From: Bryum argenteum
Taxonomy: Eukaryota; Streptophyta; Bryopsida; Bryales; Bryaceae
Reading direction: 5' to 3'
NCBI GenBank assembly: GCA_037043015.1
Contig: CM073324.1
Coordinates: 14,343,013 to 14,407,012 of the forward strand
Length of the DNA stretch: 64,000 nt
The notes below the pieces were generated by a model. That model was not told where the DNA came from. It saw only the letters and a program-made list of their open reading frames with translations, and searched no databases. A program made the position numbers and the translations under genes. Shown piece by piece: positions 56,129 to 64,000 of this stretch. The first letter of the stretch is position 1, and each line of letters starts with the position of its first letter.

Positions 56129-56947
56129 TTAACCCCCTAATGTCGGAAAGAGCCCAAAACGGGACGTTTGGAGTCTGGTCAGCCCCCTTGTTTACTGTAT
56201 TTGAAACCTTTTGCTGGTTGTAGGGTTTTTTTTGTACCTTTCATTTTCATGCTTCGAAATTCCTCATACTTTAGGAGATATTCACGGCCAAAGGTTTATT
56301 TGAAATTCGCCCATACTGCGGTATATGTTTGTTTATTCTCAAAATCTGCCCAAAATAAATAAGATTGTAGAAACTTTGGAAATTCAATGAAGATTTTACT
56401 TTTTTGCAAGTTTTGTTTTTTTGTACTTGGAAATTAGGTTTTTAAGGCATGGTCTCACCGTTTGGATCTTTCATCCAATTATTCTTCTCATGCCATTTTT
56501 TTATTATCAAAGAGGGGCCTTTGAAGGTGAATTTCAGCATAGTTACCTCCATGTGAAATTGTTCAAGCATTTCTTTAGGTTTTATAGGTCGCATGAGGGT
56601 AAAATTTGCATGGACATGTTCCTAACTCACCTAGGAACAATAATTTATTGAGCCACAATTTAAATTTACTCCTAAAGTTGGTTTTTTGGGCTCACAAAAA
56701 ACTCAAAACCTATTTTGCAACAAGGGATTCTTTTTGTTTTTTTTCAACTCTGAATGTTAAGATCTCACAATTGATAAGGAATTTTGAACTAAGTTTTGGT
56801 ACACACATACATAAATAAGTCAGGTATAAAATCTCATAGTTACATACTTGAGATTATGTCAGAAGTTGAACATTTTCATCTTGCATTGAAAGAGGGTGGT
56901 CTTGAGAAGTTTTGGCAATTTTGGGGGCTTTCAACTTTAGGGGTTAA
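56129..56947. mobile_element. TTAA-bounded element, family B
   Basis: 819 bp, TTAA at 56129-56132 and 56944-56947. Ends TTAACCCCCTAATGTCGG and CTTTCAACTTTAGGGGTTAA. Inner sequence is related to 39669-40458 (CTCACCTAGGAACAA). Non-coding. Same target and CCC/GGG ends as family A but an unrelated interior. Confidence 0.65.
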
Positions 56948-57597
56948 GATTATCTTCAGTGTAGGAATTCCATAGCCAAAATTGGTGTTTCCAGTTTGGA
57001 AATGCTTGCTAGATTACTATTTTTTGAATGATGGGACTTGGGAGTAGATGGATTTCGATATTTATGAAAGGTCCAATTGTGAATATTTCTAACAATTGAA
57101 GTAATATTTACTTGTTGGAAAATTTAAGTGCGTAATTGTTTTTATCTTAGCAAGTGCCAAAATTAATTCTTAAAATTGAAGGATAATTTGGCTAAATATA
57201 GGTAACTTGCTATTGGCATATGGTGATGAAGTTACGTAAATGCTTATGTATTGATGAAGCTAGAAAATGACATCATTTAAATTGATTAAGCATTATTGCA
57301 CTTTAAATCAAAGTCAAAAATTCGCTTAGTGAAACAACACTTTTCAATTCTTCAAAAATAAAATCTTGACAATTGCTTCCAACAACCGAGATAGAACCTA
57401 AAAGCTATATAGTTGATACGAAGAAAGCATTGAGGTGATTTTGTGCATTTCCACACTAAAGCCCTACCAATCCTTTATGTGAGAGCCTTTCTAGGGTGTC
57501 GATTCTATGAAATTGCTTCAAAAGCTTGTTGTTTTGTATAGAACACTTTTTTGTAAGTACTTGAATACAACTTCCTAACATCCCCACTGCGAGAATT

Positions 57598-60110
57598 AGA
57601 CATTCTAGAGTTTCTACAATGCCATAACTTCTTCGTTCAAAGTATGCGTTTGACAAAAATTTGTTGGAGTAGGTCTCCAAGTAAGTCTATTCTTACCGTA
57701 GTAAGAATTGTTGATCAATTTAACGTGGTATAAATAAAAGGCATGTAATTGGATGCAAGCAATTCTTATTGTAGGGTTTTTGAACATGGGGCATATTTAT
57801 CCATTTCAAGCCTATTATTTGTAATATAAATTTTTTGGACAAGACTGGTATCAGGATAAATTCCAATAACATCTAGTCATAATTTTTTTACTTCTAATGT
57901 ATTTTAATTGGATTTCTAATGATGTATTTATATTGAAAAATTACCAAAAAGCATGGTCTTCGAGGAGTTGTATTCTTCATTAACCTCTACGTGTCCCTAG
58001 TGTTGAAAAACAACATTTGGATGAAAAGGAGAAACTTTGAAGAGCCCAAACTTCTTTACTCGGACTCTGTTTTGAACGAAATCACTTTTTTTATGTCACA
58101 AATATAGTCTAGTTTATGTGGTAGAAAGTGCAAAACCATATTGTAAAGTTTGAATAAATGGCATGCATTTTAGTGAAGGCAACTTTTGATTTTGAGATTC
58201 CACACATTTGGCATGTTTTACAATTGCAAGCCAATGATGTGAATTCAAAAATGGTTTTTCCCAAAAAAAATTTACATATAAGTGTGATCATTAGATGCAT
58301 TCCAACAACTATATAGTGTAAAGTTTTTTGATCGAGATAACTTTGGTATTGGATACGTAATGATGTTTGTATAATGAAAAAAGTGAAAAAATGAATGATA
58401 GTTGAAGAGTTGTATCTCCTCCATCCACCATTGGATTTTGACTTTACTTTTGGTAATGGATTCCAATCATAACTTCTTTTTAGTGATAGAAACCTTAACC
58501 TAATCCAAGATGTATTGAAGATAGGGCATAGATTTGAGTGTAAAGGGGCTGCTTTTGGACTATTTTTGCTTTGTAGATTTTGGAGCAGTTTTTACCATTG
58601 GAAGGCTTGTATTTGAGCATAGATATTTTTTTTGATAATTTTTTTGGTACTATAGAGTCCTTGAGATGAAGATCAACAACTTTCTAGTTGGTGAGTTTTC
58701 TATTGCAAATTTCATGATGGTAGTTTTTTCACTTCAGAGTAGAAATGATGGTGTTTTGTAGTCTATTTTGTCCACTAAAACGTCATAATCTTGCAATATG
58801 TAAGGTCCCCATGAGTCAAGTTTTGGTCCACATAATCTACAACAAGTCCAATAGAAGTTTGTATGGTTGAAACCTGAATAGCTTATTATTAATTTCATTT
58901 GTGATACCTTCTTTTTAAACGATTTTCTGGCTAAAACTACCCCAAGTACGTATAGGGGTCAACCTCTGAGTGCCCCACCTATATAGAAACATTATCGCAA
59001 ATCCAATACTTAGAATATTCGAATCAAAAATCATGTAACTTCAAAAATCTTGTAACTACAAAGTTGTTGGATTTCTTCTTGAGATCGTTCTTATGCAAAA
59101 AAAATTAAAAAATCTAAAAAACTAAATTGAATTTCACATAATTGACTTGCCATGGTAAAACATGCCCCAAAAGCAAGAGTTGCCTTCAATAAAATGCTTT
59201 TCATTAATTCATAGTATTTTGTATGGATCTACAAACATAAACACACAAACAAGGCTTAATTTGGATCTTGACACAAGTGATTTTATCCAAAAGAAACCTT
59301 AGATGAAGAAGCCATCGGTCTCCAAAGTTGTTGCCTATCATCCAAAATGTCGTTTTTTTGACATTAAGCCCGTTTAAGGGTTAATCGTTGGATAATAACT
59401 TCAATTTTTGGGTTGGATTCCAATCCAAGTCAAATTATTTTATACACCCTAGTTGAATCTAAGAAGTTTTGAATATATGGCATCCATTTTAATGCAAATG
59501 GTCTAGATGTAGGCTATTTTTTCATTTGTAAAATCTTGAGCAATTTTCACTATTTGAAGGCTATTATTTGAGCTAGATTATTTATTATTATTATTTTATT
59601 ATTTTATTATTATTATTATTATTATTATTTTTGGTATAAAAGTGTCCTTAAGTTGAAGGTGAAAATTTTTCTAGATGGTTTGGTAGTAGCACTTTTATTA
59701 CAAAGTGAATATCATAATATTTTATAATCTAACTAGTATGATTCCCGTCGTCCCGACAAGAAAGGTCTTTACATGTTACTTTTAAAAAAGTATCCCATGT
59801 CTACCATTTCCTCAAAAGGTTTTTTTTTCTCACTTTTTCTCTCTCTTTGTTCATATTTTTTTGATACATAAAAGAAGGTAGGTAGGTTGGTAAGTTGGTA
59901 CATTGGTGGGTAGGAAGGATTGCCGAAGAGTATTTTATTATAGAAGTAGATTTGAATACCAACACGTTATGATCTTGGAATCTATAAGGTCTCACAACTC
60001 CAAACTTAACTTACATCATCCATAACAAGGTCATTAGCACACTGTATGGTTGAAATATGAAAATCTTAATTCTATTTATAGAATTATATTACAAATTGTA
60101 TTTACAACTC
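57598..60110 (+). mobile_element. Old family A element interrupted by younger copies
   Basis: 57598-57979 matches the family's left-middle part (CCATAACTTCTTCGTTCAAAG; GAGGAGTTGTATTCTTCA). 59385-59720 resumes at exactly the next family segment (TCGTTGGATAATAACTTC), and about 59940-60110 continues the right part (GTTATGATCTTGGAATCTA). The break at 57980-59384 is at TTAA. A (TTA)n microsatellite sits at 59580-59632 and ~220 bp of unrelated DNA at 59720-59940. Both true ends are worn. Confidence 0.6.
57980..59384. mobile_element. Nested pair of family A elements (one full, one inverted partial)
   Basis: A full forward copy spans 57980-58962 (TTAACCTCTACGTGTCC to GTATAGGGGTCAA, right TTAA now TCAA). 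It is followed by an inverted partial copy to 59384, ending CCCGTTTAAGGGTTAA. The outer TTAAs (57980-57983 and 59381-59384) are the junctions with the host copy. About 20 bases of filler (58963-58984) separate the two. Confidence 0.65.
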
Positions 60111-61264
60111 AAACATGTCTAGGAGGTAAAATGATGTGTAATTCAATGTTTTTTAAAAATGTGGTAGATATTAGGTGTCGTTTCCAAGATTATGATTTCA
60201 ATTGAGCATAACATTGTGATAATTGAGCTTCAATTCAAAGCTCATATATTGGATTACAATTAATGAGTGCAAAAATTAGTATAAAAGAATTTGTGGGTGA
60301 TGCCAACCATTTAATGCATTTGTGATTTTATTCACCACTTAAATTAGAAAATGAGTGATTTCCTTCCACCAATATGGTGTCCCCCATCCAATAAAATGCT
60401 TATGTATGTAGGATTTGTGTATTATAGACAATAACATTCTTGATAATGAATGTGAAAAATAAATAAGAAATTATAAAAAGGGAGTGATTTTGATTGATAG
60501 GGTAAATAAAAAATAAAGACATTTTCAATATACTAGGTCCAACTGCAAGAGATATGTCTTGGATTTACATCTAATGACAATAATTTACCTACTAAAATAA
60601 ATTTTGTTACATACGAGAAGAAAAATGACAAATTTGAAATGTCTTAAAAATTTAAGAACTAGATTGATTATTTTTAAAGATTCTTTTGTAAAGTTGAAGA
60701 AGTAATAAAAAATGAGCATGGACGAAATGTAAAGTCAATCGTAAATCTACAAGTGCAACTTGGAGTATGTTCTTTACACAAGGGTAATAAATATTTGGCC
60801 TTGAAACAACCTTATTGGCTTGTTGTTTTCAATTTCTAAGCACAAAATTAACGAGTACAAATGTGTTTCTTGAGATTAGTTGTCATCTAAAGTATAAGGT
60901 AGGAAATATATATCAATCTACAAAGAATCTCATGGATTCTTATTTTTCCAACTTCAAGAAGTTGATTGATGTTATACCTCAACTCCTTGCGGGTGTCCGC
61001 CGGTGACAGGAAGTCCACCGGAAAATTCAACCTATAAGTATGACAATTATGACTAGCATTGTGCATTCAAATTTGTACCTTACATGCATCTTTATTAAAT
61101 AATATTTTAATAAGACTATTTAACCTTGTACATCTCAAAATTAAAAATCATAACCCATGGACAATTTGTACTGTGCAAACCTTTTTATCTCAATATTGGT
61201 TGAAACCAATATTTACATGTAGTGGATAAGGTAGTAAAATCTTATTTACTAAAACTCTATGAGT
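60111..61264. other. Intergenic, no gene recognised
   Basis: AT-rich. Nothing bounded or coding is seen. Confidence 0.45.
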
Positions 61265-61497
61265 TTGTAACTCGTCTCGGAATGAATACTATGCTATTTC
61301 TTGGCTAGCTACTAGTGCCTTAGAGATACTCGACATGGTATCTGCCCAAGGGGCTTTGAGGTAACCATACAACAAGGTCCAGAAACTCCCTATCATAGTA
61401 AGGTGGACTAAGGTGGTGAACACCATGCCTGCATGGGAAATAGAACCAACGACCTCCTCACTAGGGCCAGGAGCCCTAACCACCAAGCCAATGTTTG
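61265..61497 (-). mobile_element. tRNA-derived SINE (copy 3), 3'-truncated
   Basis: On the minus strand: box A-like TGGCTTGGTGG (61480-61490), box B-like GGTTCTATTTCC (61436-61447), then the shared body (CACCTTAGTCCACC, GGACCTTGTTGTATGG, CATGTCGAGTATCTCTAAGG). It breaks off near ATTCCGAGACGAGTTAC, before the LINE-like tail and hairpin. Its head matches the 4326 copy very closely. Confidence 0.8.
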
Positions 61498-62089
61498 TAA
61501 TGCCTAGCTTTTATTTTACTTTACACTAGTAGAAATGTGCACAAAAGGTGAGAGTCGCGGTTTTGGCTAAAGTGAGAGAATGTCAAAGTTGATGTTTTAA
61601 GTGACGGGCCACTACTTCTATAGGGAATAATGAAGGTAACCACACTACTTTAAGTGATAGTGACTCATCCCATTAGACATTTCTCCAAATCGTCATTTGA
61701 GATAAGTGACAAGGAAATAACATAATTTTTTTCTTTTGGATGTCACTTTTTTGCATTTTTCTTCTAGTGTTATAAGTGTCTTATATCATATACATATGTA
61801 ACAACTTAGTCCATTATTAATCACCACACATCTTTAAAAATTTTATATTCTTAAAATAACAACAATTTGGTTTCAATGCATATAGCTTCACATGTATATG
61901 GTTGCAACTCCAAAATTTACTCCAATTTAATATTAGAAATTGGAATTGAAATTCCAACTTAATAGCGTCAAAATTAAGTTAAGATCGCAATTATTGAGAT
62001 TCTAGTAAATTGATTTTAAATGGTTCCAAATGCTTAATATGTTTTAAGTATGAACTTAAAGAAGCCTTATTAAAAAAGAAAATCATATA
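61498..62089. other. Intergenic, no gene recognised
   Basis: AT-rich; no gene or clear repeat. Confidence 0.4.
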
Positions 62090-62978
62090 CATATATTGGA
62101 ACTCTATTTTGGACAAAATCACTAGAGATGCGTCCCAAATCAAGTCTAGCTTGTGCGGTAAAAATTGCATACCCATACATTACACTATAAATTGATGGAA
62201 AGCATTTTAGTTAAGACAACATATGTTTTTGGAACATCACACATTTGGCATATTTTACCATTGCAATCCATGTATGAGAGATCAAAAATAGATTTTCATG
62301 AATTTTTTTACATCATTGTAATCTTCATATGCATTCTAACTTCTTTTTAGATGGGAGATTTTTGAAAAAGATAATTTTTGTATTGGATCCGTAATGATGT
62401 TTCTACTATGAAAAAGTGAATAATGAGTTACTTTTGAGGAGCTAGGTCTCCTTCATCCACTATTAGATTTGACTTCATTTTTGGGATGGATTCGAGTTAC
62501 AATCTAAATTTAGTGATAGAAACCTTAACCTCGTCAAATATTTATTCAAGATATGGCATGAAATTGTGTGCAAGGGGTTTAGGTTTGGAGTATTTTTCCT
62601 TTGTGAAATGTTTGGCCATTGCAAGACTACCATTTGAGCCAAGACATTTTTTGATGAATAATCTCGGTACGGTAGAATCTTTGAATTTAAAATGAACAAC
62701 TCTCTAGTAAGTGATTTTTTTATTGCAAATTTCATGTTGGAAATAATTTCACTTCAAAGGGAAAATTATATTTTTTGTAGTTTGTTTGAGCAATAAATAG
62801 TTATGATCTTGCAATTTGTAAGGTCTCATGAGTTAAAATTTGTTCCACATGATCTATAACAAGTCTATTACAAGTTTGTGCGGTTGAGATTTGAACAACT
62901 CATTTTAATTATCATCTATGTCATTTTTTTCAAAAATGAGTTTTGGCTAAAAATACCCAAAGGACATTCAAGGGTTAA
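62090..62978 (+). mobile_element. Family A TTAA element, left end missing
   Basis: Starts within the family at GGAACTCTATTTTGGAC and follows the family order (CAAATCAAGTCTAG, GCATATTTTACCATTGCAA, GGCATGAAATTG, ATGATCT) to the right end AAGGACATTCAAGGGTTAA (TTAA 62975-62978). More diverged than copies 1-4. Confidence 0.65.
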
Positions 62979-63389
62979 AGTTTTCCTTTGCACCATGGAG
63001 ACATTGTCTCACGAGCAATGCCCAAAAGAACTTTTGCACCAACTTTGAATGTTGTCGTCCTACAAATGGTGCATATTGAATGTTGAAGTTTTATATGTTA
63101 GTATTGATAGCAAGTGGGTTTGAGATCATGCGGTTGAAACTACAAAAAAAAAAAGTAAAGAATTTGTCCATACCTCAATTCAAACAAAGTGGTAGATATT
63201 GTGGTTTTTGGTTTTAAAAGTCTGAAAACACTTGGTTTCTAGGGGTTAAATTAGGTGCCTTTATGGGTTTGTGAGTTTTTGCAAAAGTTGTTCTTGAAAA
63301 ATTCCAAATTCTGAAGTTTTGATCATTTTTGGAACAATAAAAAAGTAAGATTACTAAAACTTTATTAATATTTAAAGTTCTAGAGAAAT
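62979..63389. other. Intergenic with a possible TTAA element right end
   Basis: TTTCTAGGGGTTAA at 63236-63249 resembles a family right terminus, but no matching left end is found. Confidence 0.3.
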
Positions 63390-64000
63390 TTTCACTTTCC
63401 ATGAATTTAATTTTGTATAAGTATGATCTTTTGATGCATTCCAACAACATTTTATGATCGAGATAATTTTGGTATTAGATTTGCAATGATGTTTTTACAA
63501 TGAAAAATTGAAAAAATGGATGATGTTTGAGGAGCTTGATGCCCTTCATCCACCATTAGATTTTAATTATGATTTTTTGGGATGGATTCTAATCATAGTC
63601 TAGTTTTAGTGGTAGAAACTTTAACCTAATCGGATATGTATTAAAGATAGGACATGGATTTGAGTGCAAAGAGTCTAGTTTTGGATTATTTCTACCTTGT
63701 AAATTTTGAAGCAGTTTCCACCATTGGAAGGCTAATACTTGAGCTAATATATGTTTTTGATGAATTCATTTGGTAAAAAAATGTTTCTGAGAGACGAAGA
63801 TAAACAAATTTCTAGTTTGTGATTTTTTTAATGTAGTTTTTATGTTGGTAGTATTTTCACTTCAAGGTAAAATCGACAAAAATCGACAAAAAATTGTAGC
63901 GTGTTTTGCACACTAATACATTATGATTTTGCACGTTGATATTACAATACAAAGGCAAGTCTTTAGCAATAAGAAAGGCATATGGTGAATTATTATTCCC
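63390..64000 (+). mobile_element. Family A TTAA element fragment, runs to the window edge
   Basis: Matches the family interior from TTTCCATGAATTTAATTTTG through GATGCATTCCAACAAC, TTGCAATGATGTTT, GGTAGAAACTTTAACC and TAGTATTTTCACTTCAA. Left end missing; the right end is outside or lost. Confidence 0.6.

Overview
The window looks like nuclear DNA of a plant (a land plant or close streptophyte relative) with a large, repeat-filled genome. The reasons are: GT-AG introns; a plant-type bHLH factor with a C-terminal ACT-like domain; a DUF266/GT14 glycosyltransferase; a fragment of plant-type isocitrate lyase; plant-type PIF/Harbinger, SINE, LINE and MITE elements; and AT-rich intergenic DNA around GC-richer exons. 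I cannot name the species. I see no CRISPR array, operon, rRNA or genuine tRNA gene. Only three host genes look intact: a secreted protein with a GYWKNH-like C-terminal domain (7918-9105, +, 2 exons), a Golgi-type GT14/DUF266 glycosyltransferase (31942-35619, +, 10 exons) and a bHLH-ACT transcription factor (47602-49035, -, 3 exons). All splice sites given here were read by eye from reading frame and GT/AG. Layout: 0-4.7 kb holds TTAA-bounded elements, a solo LTR and a SINE. 5-10 kb holds the secreted-protein gene. 10-14 kb holds MITEs and a ~980-bp TTAA element nested in another inverted-repeat element. 15-29 kb is a cluster of three PIF/Harbinger systems in different states of decay, followed by an isocitrate lyase fragment. 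30-36 kb holds a small Cys-rich ORF and the GT14 gene. 37-46 kb is a chain of TTAA elements and a 5'-truncated LINE, which is itself split by a TTAA element. 46-50 kb holds the bHLH gene. 50-64 kb is repeats: SINEs, MITEs, minisatellites and nested TTAA elements. Two things stand out. First, a PIF/Harbinger-type locus (20.7-23.9 kb) encodes, divergently from its DDE transposase, one 459-aa protein that joins a Myb/trihelix-like N-terminus to a Ulp1-like (C48) cysteine protease with a complete catalytic set. Second, an abundant family of ~980-bp non-autonomous elements has TTAA target duplications and CCC...GGG ends, as piggyBac does. One copy sits inside a LINE reading frame and shows the TTAA duplication directly. 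A SINE family also shares its 3' tail, including a compensating 3' hairpin, with the LINE.
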